From Cyanobacteria bacterium T3Sed10_376R1m (lineage in GTDB: Bacteria > Cyanobacteriota > Cyanobacteriia > Cyanobacteriales > Cyanobacteriaceae), in NCBI GenBank assembly GCA_003566215.1, contig PXEJ01000267.1, positions 1 through 8,965 of the forward strand: a stretch of DNA of 8,965 nucleotides, given 5' to 3'. This document shows positions 1-6,330 of this stretch, one piece after another. Position 1 is the stretch's first letter; each line of letters starts with the position of its first letter. The translations under genes were made by a program, and so were the position numbers. The notes under the pieces were generated by a model. That model was not told the DNA's origin, made no database searches, and was given only the letters and a program-made list of their open reading frames with translations.

Positions 1-775
1 CTTCTTGGTATTGTCCTAGAGACTGATAAACAATGCCTAAATTGTCTAAACAACTGCCTTCTAATTGTTGATAGTTGATATTTTGACAGATAGCTAAGGC
101 TTGTTCCTGAAAGGCGATCGCCTCTCGGTATTGTCCTAGAGATTGATAAGCATTACCTAGATTGCTTAAAACACTTCCATATCTTGCTTGATCAGGGTTG
201 GATGCTTGTTGATAGACTATTTGTAACTGTTGATAAGCATCTCGTAGAGTGGTGTAATACCCTTGCAGTCTCAGAAAATTATCTACTTGCCATAAAACAT
301 CCAACGCTGTATCACAATTGCTCAATTCACAGTGATGATAGAAAAGTTCAAGGTAAGGTTGTGCTGTCTCGAAACTGTTAATATCGATTCGAGAGATAGA
401 TTGATAATAATCAATGGCTTGTTGATGAGCAATTGAAATGCTTGACTTTTCTGTAGCACAATATAGAGCATATTCCCTGTCAATGGGTTGAACAAACTGA
501 AAATAACGTTTGTTTTCCACTAGATTTGCTTCTAGTAGCAAACTGTCAACTAATTTTTGCAATTCTTCCTCAACATCTGTACCTGTTTCCCCTGAAGCCA
601 TATAAGAAGCGGCGATGTTATCAAAGGGAAGGCGATACACGCTTAGTTTTTCCCAGAGTTGACGTTGCAAGTCGGTTAACTTAGATAATGTTACTTTTCG
701 AGACTCGATATACTTGATGTTTATCTGGGATAGCCATGTTTCTATTGCTTCAGTGAACAATCTTGCTGCCATCAT
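1..775 (-). CDS. TPR-repeat protein with STAND-like winged-helix N-terminus (partial, C-terminus outside window)
   Basis: This reading frame is open from the left edge to ATG at 775-773; a second ATG follows at once (772), a GTG lies at 781-779, and an in-frame TGA at 784-782 closes it upstream. No good ribosome binding site decides between the starts. The 258 visible residues fall into two parts. Residues about 30-105 (LWEKLSVYRLPFD, then a helical LQKLVDSLL stretch and RYFQFVQPIDREYA) resemble the winged-helix segment that follows the ATPase in NB-ARC/STAND regulators. Residues about 200-258 are tetratricopeptide repeats of the 40-residue type (NLGNAYQSLGQYREAIAFQE, then NLGIVYQSLGQYQE), matching a 120-base DNA periodicity. 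TPRs bind protein partners; the specific function is unknown. The expected upstream P-loop ATPase is absent, so this could be a truncated regulator or a naturally short adaptor. The TPR call is firm; the winged-helix call is inference. Confidence 0.8.
   Translation of the reverse strand, partial: MMAARLFTEAIETWLSQINIKYIESRKVTLSKLTDLQRQLWEKLSVYRLPFDNIAASYMASGETGTDVEEELQKLVDSLLLEANLVENKRYFQFVQPIDREYALYCATEKSSISIAHQQAIDYYQSISRIDINSFETAQPYLELFYHHCELSNCDTALDVLWQVDNFLRLQGYYTTLRDAYQQLQIVYQQASNPDQARYGSVLSNLGNAYQSLGQYREAIAFQEQALAICQNINYQQLEGSCLDNLGIVYQSLGQYQE
7..180 (-). repeat. 120-base TPR-coding tandem repeat
   Basis: The block GGTATTGTCCTAGAGA occurs at 7-22 and again at 127-142, exactly 120 bases apart. 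The sequence after each copy also matches with scattered substitutions. It encodes the consensus SLGQYQ/REA helix of successive 40-residue TPR units. More units probably lie to the left of the window. Confidence 0.75.
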
Positions 776-1133
776 ATACACTCAGCTATTGACGATTAGG
801 AGTTTAACATTTTTTTAAAGGTAGAGCAAATAAATTGTTTTGTTTGCTAAACAGCGGTTTTTTATATGACTATTAGTTTGCCAGTACTAAGGGCGATCGC
901 ACTATAACTTTTTCCGAACCATACCCTTTGCGATCGACCAAGTTAATTCACCATTGACATCCATCAAAAGCCTTTAGGATTTTTTCTATTGAAAACCGGT
1001 TAACTAATCACCATCGCAACTAAAAAAATAGCCTTTTACCTCAAGGAAGACGATCAACTCGATGAGGAATCTTGTGTTTTTCTGATAAAATCTTAATGAA
1101 ACTTTAAAATATGTAAAATAAATTAATAATTAA
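776..1133. other. Intergenic gap between the TPR gene and ycf39
   Basis: This AT-rich spacer separates two divergently transcribed genes and must hold both promoters. I see one HIP1 octamer at 893-900. There is a TTGACA hexamer at 954-959, but the best -10-like element (TAGGAT, 975-980) is only 15 bases away, which is a poor fit. A start-less open frame at 1004-1093 on the plus strand looks weakly coding (see findings). No RNA gene, terminator or insertion sequence was recognised. Confidence 0.6.
893..900. repeat. HIP1 octamer (one of six in the window)
   Basis: GCGATCGC is the highly iterated palindrome of cyanobacterial genomes. Perfect copies lie at 114-121, 893-900, 2303-2310, 3143-3150, 5981-5988 and 8722-8729. 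Five are inside genes and this one is intergenic. Six copies in 9 kb far exceeds the roughly one per 65 kb expected from base composition alone, and this is the main taxonomic clue. Confidence 0.9.
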
Positions 1134-2102
1134 ATGAAAATATTAGTAGTAGGAGCAACAGGAACATTAGGAAGACAAATTGTGCGCCATGCCCTAGATC
1201 AAGATTATCAGGTTAGATGTTTAGTAAGAAGTACAGGAAAAGCAAGTTTTTTAAAAGAATGGGGGGCAGAGTTAGTCAGGGGGGATATTTGTAAGCCTGA
1301 AAGTTTAGAATCTGCCTTAGAAGGTGTTGATGCAGTGGTAGATGCGGCAACGGCAAGAGCAACGGATTCATTGAGTATTAAACAAGTGGATTGGCAAGGA
1401 AAAGTTAATTTAATTCAGGCAACTCAAAAAGCTAACATCAACCGTTACATTTTCTTTTCTATTATTAATGCCAAGGACTTTGAAAATGTTCCTTTAATGA
1501 ATATTAAATATTGTACTGAATTATTTTTAAAAGAATCTGGTTTAAATTATACTATTTTTCAATTAGCTGGTTTTATGCAGGGGTTAATTCCTCAATATGG
1601 GATTCCCATTTTAGATAATCAACCTGTGTGGGTAAGTGGTGAAAATACGCCTATTGCTTATATGAATACCCAAGATGTTGCTAAATTTGTCATTAATGCC
1701 TTAGAAAATCCCGCTACCGAAAAAAATACGTTCCCTATTATGGGTAATCGTGCTTGGACTGGGGAAGAAATTGTTAAACTATGTGAACAGTTATCAGGAA
1801 AACAGGCTAAAATTTCTCGTATTCCCATTCGTTTATTAAGATTTTTAAGGGGTTTTACCCGTTGGTTTAAGTGGACGCTAAACGCTTCTGATCGTCTTGC
1901 TTTTGCTGAGGTTTTAGCTAGTGGTAAACCGATGAATGCACCCATGAAAGATGTCTATGAAAAGTTTGACATAAATCCTGATGAAATTACCAGTTTAGAT
2001 GAATATTTAAAAGAATATTTTGATAGAATTATGAAGAAAATTAAGGAAATTGACTACGAACAAAGTAAGAAAAAACGTAAGAAAAATAGTTTTTTTAAGT
2101 AA
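1134..2102 (+). CDS. ycf39: Ycf39, NAD(P)-binding photosystem II assembly factor (NmrA-like)
   Basis: This 322-residue atypical short-chain dehydrogenase belongs to the NmrA-like group. The N-terminus carries the Rossmann dinucleotide-binding loop GATGTLG (residues 7-13), followed by a basic CLVR segment (29-32) and the strand-turn LVRGDI typical of the fold. The catalytic SDR Tyr-x-x-x-Lys arrangement is replaced by NIKYCTELFLKESGLNYT, as in Ycf39/HCF244 proteins. In Synechocystis, Ycf39 binds high-light-inducible proteins and helps deliver chlorophyll to newly made D1 during early photosystem II reaction-centre assembly at the thylakoid membrane. The last 25 or so residues form a strongly basic tail (KKKRKK near the end). 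There is no clear Shine-Dalgarno sequence before the ATG. It is transcribed alone, with a hairpin just downstream. Family assignment is strong; the exact role is from homology. Confidence 0.93.
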   Translation: MKILVVGATGTLGRQIVRHALDQDYQVRCLVRSTGKASFLKEWGAELVRGDICKPESLESALEGVDAVVDAATARATDSLSIKQVDWQGKVNLIQATQKANINRYIFFSIINAKDFENVPLMNIKYCTELFLKESGLNYTIFQLAGFMQGLIPQYGIPILDNQPVWVSGENTPIAYMNTQDVAKFVINALENPATEKNTFPIMGNRAWTGEEIVKLCEQLSGKQAKISRIPIRLLRFLRGFTRWFKWTLNASDRLAFAEVLASGKPMNAPMKDVYEKFDINPDEITSLDEYLKEYFDRIMKKIKEIDYEQSKKKRKKNSFFK

Positions 2103-2112
2103 GAATCTTGAT

Positions 2113-2131
2113 AACAGGCACGATGCCTGTT
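2113..2131 (+). terminator. Hairpin after ycf39, probable weak intrinsic terminator
   Basis: AACAGGCA at 2113-2120 pairs perfectly with TGCCTGTT at 2124-2131 around a three-base CGA loop, 11 bases past the ycf39 stop. It is followed by only a short T tract (TTTTAC overall), so termination may be partial and read-through into sufS is possible. Confidence 0.55.
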
Positions 2132-2278
2132 TTACTACCTCAAGACATTGAAGATATTGAAGATATAATAATGATATTAGGGAAAACTAAAATGATTACT
2201 GCGGTTGTGGAAACATTTGCTGAATATTCTCTATTTTTTCTTTCCTTACGAACCATCGTTTATTTTTATTACGCCTAA
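2123..2278 (+). CDS. Doubtful 51-codon reading frame between ycf39 and sufS
   Basis: An ATG at 2123 opens a frame of 51 codons ending in TAA at 2276-2278, three bases before the sufS ATG. The product starts MPVLLPQDIEDIEDIIMILG and ends in a hydrophobic, aromatic stretch (FFLSLRTIVYFYYA). The DIEDIED part comes from a short tandem DNA repeat. The start codon sits in the loop and stem of the ycf39 terminator hairpin and there is no ribosome binding site; an internal ATG at 2192 would give a 28-residue peptide. I do not recognise it and none of the small photosystem subunits I know matches. It may be chance or a decayed gene. Confidence 0.15.
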   Translation: MPVLLPQDIEDIEDIIMILGKTKMITAVVETFAEYSLFFLSLRTIVYFYYA

Positions 2279-2281
2279 AAT

Positions 2282-3541
2282 ATGACTGAAACTCAAGTAA
2301 GTGCGATCGCACCTAACATTAGGGATGACTTTCCGATTTTACACCAACAAATCAACGGTAAACCTTTAATTTACTTTGATAACGCAGCCACTTCCCAAAA
2401 ACCACAGGCAGTCATTAACGCTCTGCGTAACTACTATGAATTTGATAATGCCAATGTCCATCGGGGCGCCCATAGTCTTAGTGGTAGGGCAACAGATGCT
2501 TATGAGGGAGCAAGGGATAAGGTGGCAAAATTTATCAATGCCCGTAGTCGTAACGAAATCGTCTATACCCGTAATGCCAGTGAAGCCATTAATATTGTTG
2601 CCTATAGCTGGGGTTTAGAAAACCTCAAAGCAGGGGATGAAATAATTATCAGTGTAATGGAACATCATAGTAATATAGTTCCTTGGCAGATTATTGCCCA
2701 AAAAACAGGGGCGGTAATTCGTTTTGTGGAATTAACCCCCACCGAAGAATTAGACATGGAACAATATAAAGGGTTTCTCAACGAAAAAACTAAATTAGTT
2801 TCCCTTGTCCATATTTCCAACACCCTCGGTTGTATTAACCCCGTAGAAGAAATTATCACCCTTGCCCATCAACAGGGTGCAAAAGTTTTAATTGATGCTT
2901 GTCAGAGTCTGCCCCATTTACCCATAGATGTTCAAAAAATGGACTGTGATTGGTTGGTGGGTTCGGGGCATAAAATGTGTGCCACTACAGGTATCGGCTT
3001 TTTATATGGCAAAGAAGAAATCTTATTAGCTATGCCTCCGTTTCTCGGTGGGGGCGAAATGATTGGAGAAGTATATTTAGACCATTTTACCTGTGGGGAG
3101 TTGCCCCATAAGTTTGAGGCTGGAACCCCTGCTATTGGCGAGGCGATCGCCCTTGGTAGTGCAGTTGACTACCTAAGTAATATAGGTATGGAAAATATTC
3201 ACCAATACGAAGAAGAATTAACAGCTTATCTTTTTAAAAAACTAAATCAAATCCCAAACTTGCAAATTTACGGCAACCAACCAACCCCAGATGGCAAAGG
3301 TAGAGCCGCCCTTGCTGCTTTTAATGTCAAAGGTATTCACGCCAGTGATTTAGCCACTCTCCTTGATAATGAAGGCATAGCCATCCGCTCAGGGCATCAT
3401 TGCACCCAACCCCTGCATCGCTATTTAGAAATCTCAGGCAGTGCTAGGGCTAGTTTATATTTCTATAATACCCGTGAGGAAATTGATACTTTTATCATCG
3501 CCCTCCAAGAAACCATTAGTTTTTTTCGTGAGATGCTGTGA
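2282..3541 (+). CDS. sufS: SufS-type cysteine desulfurase
   Basis: This 419-residue class V aminotransferase-fold enzyme uses pyridoxal phosphate to take sulfur from cysteine as an enzyme persulfide, leaving alanine, for iron-sulfur cluster assembly by the cytosolic SUF system. The full family pattern is present: [12 protein letters not shown] (30-41), [10 protein letters not shown] (58-67), the MEHHSN motif (126-131), DACQS (205-209), and GSGHKMC with Lys231 as the expected Schiff-base lysine. The catalytic cysteine is Cys374 in RSGHHCTQP, the short-loop form of group II (SufS/CsdA) rather than group I (NifS/IscS). Length is normal for the family. Cyanobacterial sufS often follows sufBCD, but no other suf gene is in this window. 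The TGA stop at 3539-3541 coincides with the edge of a probable tnpB remnant. The ATG has no evident Shine-Dalgarno sequence. Confidence 0.96.
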   Translation: MTETQVSAIAPNIRDDFPILHQQINGKPLIYFDNAATSQKPQAVINALRNYYEFDNANVHRGAHSLSGRATDAYEGARDKVAKFINARSRNEIVYTRNASEAINIVAYSWGLENLKAGDEIIISVMEHHSNIVPWQIIAQKTGAVIRFVELTPTEELDMEQYKGFLNEKTKLVSLVHISNTLGCINPVEEIITLAHQQGAKVLIDACQSLPHLPIDVQKMDCDWLVGSGHKMCATTGIGFLYGKEEILLAMPPFLGGGEMIGEVYLDHFTCGELPHKFEAGTPAIGEAIALGSAVDYLSNIGMENIHQYEEELTAYLFKKLNQIPNLQIYGNQPTPDGKGRAALAAFNVKGIHASDLATLLDNEGIAIRSGHHCTQPLHRYLEISGSARASLYFYNTREEIDTFIIALQETISFFREML

Positions 3542-3542
3542 G

Positions 3543-3712
3543 CTACCCACTCTGACGTGACGGTAAAGTATCGGCTTCCTGCTCAGAAAACAGCGTACTA
3601 GTCGATTTCTTCCGTCCTCCATTCTCAGGAGTTACAGTTTGGCGACAGGCTTTATCCCCCATTCTAGAGCTAAGGAGCGGTATTCAGATTTTACATCCGA
3701 ATCTTGTAAGCC
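3543..3712 (-). mobile_element. tnpB: Degenerate 3' end of an IS200/IS605-type tnpB gene
   Basis: Read on the minus strand, this stretch resembles the C-terminus and right end of cyanobacterial IS605-group tnpB genes. A frame at 3683-3546 reads GDKACRQTVTPENGG, then KSTSTLFSEQEADTLPSRQSG, and stops at TAG (3545-3543). A second frame, 3712-3635, reads GLQDSDVKSEYRSLALEWG and further until TAA (3634-3632). Joining the two would need a frameshift near 3660, as expected of a decayed gene. The closing GTGGGTAGCTCAC is like the TnpB stop and right-end sequence I remember from such elements. The catalytic RuvC part, zinc ribbon and left end are all missing. This rests on recalled similarity, not an alignment, so confidence is moderate. 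Confidence 0.45.
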
Positions 3713-3714
3713 AC

Positions 3715-3764
3715 GTCCCACGCTAATTTTGTGAGTGTTTTTAATCGAAAATACAGCGTGGGAC
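3715..3764. terminator. Large hairpin between sufS and ndk, probable shared terminator
   Basis: GTCCCACGCT (3715-3724) is perfectly complementary to AGCGTGGGAC (3755-3764). A further five A-T pairs (3726-3730 with 3748-3752) can form inside, past a small bulge, leaving a 17-base loop. On the plus strand it is followed by the T-rich TTCTTTTA. It lies 23 bases past the end of ndk and 173 bases past sufS, so it can serve these convergent genes. It could instead be part of the neighbouring mobile-element remnant. Confidence 0.6.
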
Positions 3765-3787
3765 TTCTTTTACCATTCACTTAAAAG

Positions 3788-4237
3788 TTATTCATACAAC
3801 CATTGCTTCATGGTATTTTCCCATGAACAAAGCTCATCTTCTTTAAACCATAAATTAATTTCTGTTTGGGCAGTTTCAATAGCATCAGAACCATGAATTA
3901 AATTACGTCCGATACTTACCCCAAAATCACCTCTGATAGTACCCGGTTCGGCGGTTAAAGGATTAGTCGCTCCAATAATCGTACGGGCAGAAGCCACAAC
4001 TCCTTCTCCTTGCCATACCATCGCCACCACAGGAGAAGAAATAATAAAATCTACCAAGCTACCAAAAAAAGGACGCTCTTTATGAACATCATAGTGTTTT
4101 TCAGCTAATTCCCTAGACACAGCCATTAATTTTAAACCCACAAGAGTAAAACCTTTTTTTTCCAGACGTTGAATAACCTCTCCCACCAAGTTACGTTGTA
4201 CACCATCTGGTTTAATCATTAAAAAAGTACGTTCCAT
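3788..4237 (-). CDS. ndk: Nucleoside diphosphate kinase
   Basis: This complete 149-residue enzyme transfers the terminal phosphate from ATP to other nucleoside diphosphates through a phosphohistidine, keeping NTP and dNTP pools balanced. The start [16 protein letters not shown] holds the conserved lysine (Lys9), and [11 protein letters not shown] (55-65) is the usual substrate-loop region. The signature NLIHGSD (112-118) holds the active-site His115. Length is typical for the compact bacterial form. The ATG is set by one of the few clear Shine-Dalgarno sequences in the window, GAAGGAA at 4250-4244, six bases upstream. It is transcribed alone, convergent with sufS and divergent from the cryptochrome gene. 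Nothing is unusual about the protein. Confidence 0.97.
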   Translation of the reverse strand: MERTFLMIKPDGVQRNLVGEVIQRLEKKGFTLVGLKLMAVSRELAEKHYDVHKERPFFGSLVDFIISSPVVAMVWQGEGVVASARTIIGATNPLTAEPGTIRGDFGVSIGRNLIHGSDAIETAQTEINLWFKEDELCSWENTMKQWLYE

Positions 4238-4278
4238 AATTTATTCCTTCATAAAGTTAAATAACATTCCCTAAAAAA

Positions 4279-4308
4279 GATTACCTTAGATGTTGCAACT
4301 TTTTTCAA
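4279..4308 (-). promoter_or_regulatory. Candidate ndk promoter
   Basis: On the minus strand a TTGAAA box (4308-4303) and GTAATC (4284-4279) are 18 bases apart, 41 bases upstream of the ndk ATG. The -35 matches the sigma-70 consensus in five of six positions but the -10 is poor. It is a candidate only. Confidence 0.3.
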
Positions 4309-4406
4309 GTTTTCTTATTTTCTGCAATAGCAGTCCTTAAAGAATTAGCGTTATGGTAAAAATAATTTAAATTGAAGTCCTTGTTATTGTAATTAGATAT
4401 TCCGTC

Positions 4407-5867
4407 ATGAATAATATTTTAATTTGGTTTCGTAACGATTTACGAGTCCATGATCAAGAATGCTTACACCAAGCTATCAAAAATAATGCAAAAGTAATCA
4501 TCCCAGTGTATTGTTTTGACGATCGCACTTATACAACTACTTCATTTGGATTTGCAAAAACTGGTAAATTTAGAGCTAAATTTACATTAGAATCTGTTGC
4601 TGATTTAAAAAAATCTTTACAAAAATTAGGTAGCGATTTAGTAATAAAAAAAGGATTACCAGAAAAAATAATTACTGAATTAGCCATTAAATATAACATC
4701 GATAGAGTATATTTTTCTCAAGAAGCTACCTTTGAAGAAGTAAAAGTAGAAAATAAACTAATCAATAACCTTGAAAAACATAATATAAAAACAGAAAAAA
4801 ATTGGCAAAGTAGCCTTTATTATCCCGAAGATTTACCCTTTGAAATAAATCAACTTCCTGATTTATTTACTAACTTTAGAAAACAAATAGAAAAAAAATC
4901 AGAAGTTTACGAAACCTTTCAATCTCCCTCACAATTACCACCATTACCATCTCCCATTGATTTAGGAAAAATTCCCACACTACCAGAATTAGGACTAGAA
5001 GATTTTATTCCTAGTCCAAAAGGAGTATTAAATTTTATTGGTGGTGAAACAGAAGCAATTAAAAGATTAAAATACTATCTTTGGGAAACAGATTATATTA
5101 GTAAATATAAAGAAACTCGTAACGGAATGCTAGGGGGAAACTATTCTTCCAAATTTTCTCCTTGGTTAGCTAATGGTTGCCTTTCTCCCCGTTTAATTTA
5201 TACAGAAATTGAAAAATATGAACAAGAAAGAGTTAAAAATGATTCTACCTATTGGTTAATCTTTGAACTTTTATGGCGTGATTTTTTTCGTTTTACCTGT
5301 CTTAAATATGGCTCAAAAATATTTTATAAATCAGGATTACAAGGGCTAAAAATTCCCTTTCCAGAAAATTGGCAATTATTTGACTTATGGCGTGAGGGAA
5401 AAACAGGTTATCCTTTAGTAGATGCCAATATGAAAGAGTTAAAAGAAACTGGTTTTATGTCTAATCGAGGAAGACAAAATGTAGCGAGTTTTTTAACAAA
5501 AAATTTAGGTATTAATTGGCAGATGGGAGCCGAGTGGTTTGAATCATTGCTTATCGATTATGATGTTTGTAGTAATTGGGGTAATTGGAATTATACCGCT
5601 GGGGTGGGTAATGATGCCCGAGGTTTTCGTTATTTTAATATTCCCAAACAGTCAAAAGATTATGATAGAAAAGGTGATTATTTACGCCATTGGTTGCCCG
5701 AAATTGCTTCTATTAAGGGTGACAAAATCCACGAACCTTATAAACTATCTCAAGAAGAACAAAAACAATTTAAGGTACAATTAGGGGTGACCTATCCTCA
5801 TCCAATTGTGGACTTTTTTAAGTCCGTTAAATATAATGAAAAAATTTATTTAGGTGCTACTAAATGA
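4407..5867 (+). CDS. cry: DASH-type cryptochrome / single-strand-preferring photolyase
   Basis: This 486-residue flavoprotein belongs to the photolyase/cryptochrome family, DASH branch. DASH proteins carry FAD and usually methenyltetrahydrofolate, repair cyclobutane pyrimidine dimers mainly in single-stranded or looped DNA using blue light, and may also signal. Residues 1-130 are the alpha/beta antenna domain (LIWFRNDLRVHD at 5-16, KTGKFRAKF at 51-59). The FAD-binding helical domain has SPWLANGCLSPR (251-262), ELLWRDFFRF (287-296), GYPLVDANM (334-342), SNRGRQNVASF (352-362) and DYDVCSNWGNWNYTAGVG (384-401). By alignment from memory to E. coli photolyase, Asn390 faces the flavin N5 and Trp394, Trp371 and Trp322 form the electron-transfer chain. 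The NRGRQN and SNWGNWNY blocks favour DASH over class I CPD photolyase. Its TGA overlaps the next gene's ATG by four bases. Confidence 0.94.
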   Translation: MNNILIWFRNDLRVHDQECLHQAIKNNAKVIIPVYCFDDRTYTTTSFGFAKTGKFRAKFTLESVADLKKSLQKLGSDLVIKKGLPEKIITELAIKYNIDRVYFSQEATFEEVKVENKLINNLEKHNIKTEKNWQSSLYYPEDLPFEINQLPDLFTNFRKQIEKKSEVYETFQSPSQLPPLPSPIDLGKIPTLPELGLEDFIPSPKGVLNFIGGETEAIKRLKYYLWETDYISKYKETRNGMLGGNYSSKFSPWLANGCLSPRLIYTEIEKYEQERVKNDSTYWLIFELLWRDFFRFTCLKYGSKIFYKSGLQGLKIPFPENWQLFDLWREGKTGYPLVDANMKELKETGFMSNRGRQNVASFLTKNLGINWQMGAEWFESLLIDYDVCSNWGNWNYTAGVGNDARGFRYFNIPKQSKDYDRKGDYLRHWLPEIASIKGDKIHEPYKLSQEEQKQFKVQLGVTYPHPIVDFFKSVKYNEKIYLGATK

Positions 5868-6271
5868 GTACAGTTTTAATTGTGGAAGATGACCCCATTA
5901 ATCTAAAGGTTTTTACAAAAATTCTTTCCAAAAGAGGGGGTTTAGAGGTAACGGGCACAGAAAATGTGGATGAGGTAATTGCGATCGCAACTTCAGGAAA
6001 AATAAAAGTAATCTTGATGGATGTATCTCTCTCAAATAGTTACTATAAAGGGCAACCAGTAGATGGCATTAAAATCACTCAAATTTTAAAGGATAACCCC
6101 ACAACCCATCATATACCCATAGTATTAATTACCGCCCATGCCATGGAAGGAGACAAGGAAACCTTTTTGGGTTTAAGTGGTGCTGATGGTTATATTACCA
6201 AGCCCATATTAGACCAAGTTGATTTTGTAAATCAAGTAAAAGCCTTTATCCAGCATGGAACAAAAAAATAG
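5864..6271 (+). CDS. Single-domain response regulator (receiver domain only)
   Basis: This 135-residue protein is a complete CheY-like receiver domain with no output domain. The acidic pair is Asp9-Asp10 (VEDDPINL, 8-15), the phospho-accepting aspartate is Asp53 (VILMDVSL, 49-56), the switch threonine is Thr90 (VLITAH) and the conserved lysine is Lys113 (TKP). The stretch after Asp53 is longer than usual, SLSNSYYKGQPVDGIK instead of the compact MPxMDG turn. Such stand-alone receivers act as phosphorelay intermediates or by binding a partner. Its ATG overlaps the cryptochrome TGA as ATGA, and AGGTG at 5852-5856 can serve as a ribosome binding site, so the two proteins are probably co-translated. 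No histidine kinase is in the window. The cognate partner and output are unknown. Confidence 0.93.
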   Translation: MSTVLIVEDDPINLKVFTKILSKRGGLEVTGTENVDEVIAIATSGKIKVILMDVSLSNSYYKGQPVDGIKITQILKDNPTTHHIPIVLITAHAMEGDKETFLGLSGADGYITKPILDQVDFVNQVKAFIQHGTKK

Positions 6272-6295
6272 ATAATTGCACCAGCTTAAACCCAC

Positions 6296-6317
6296 GTCGA
6301 AACGACAATATTTTTTT
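6296..6317 (+). terminator. Weak intrinsic terminator after the response regulator
   Basis: A four-pair stem GTCG/CGAC with an AAA loop (6296-6306) is followed by AATA and then seven T (6311-6317). The stem is short, but the T tract and position, 25 bases past the stop and before a convergent gene, fit a terminator. Confidence 0.35.
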
Positions 6318-6330
6318 CTTATTTTATGAC

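Noticed and set aside
184..381. Plus-strand 65-codon open frame
   Set aside because: It lies wholly antisense to the TPR gene, whose frame has clear repeat structure; the translated sequence shows no family pattern.
1658..1945. Minus-strand 95-codon open frame inside ycf39
   Set aside because: Antisense shadow of a well-conserved gene, with no recognisable domain or ribosome binding site.
4322..4333. CTGC-AATA-GCAG inverted repeat between ndk and the cryptochrome gene
   Set aside because: Four-base arms are expected by chance in 9 kb and it matches no regulator site I know, including cyanobacterial LexA or NtcA motifs.
4372..4399. TTGAAG and TAGATA as a promoter for the cryptochrome gene
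   Set aside because: The -10 element would end only seven bases before the ATG, leaving almost no leader, and both boxes are poor matches.
5539..5784. Plus-strand 81-codon frame inside the cryptochrome gene
   Set aside because: It overlaps the most conserved FAD-binding part of the cryptochrome in another frame; hydrophobicity is a by-product of the codon pattern.
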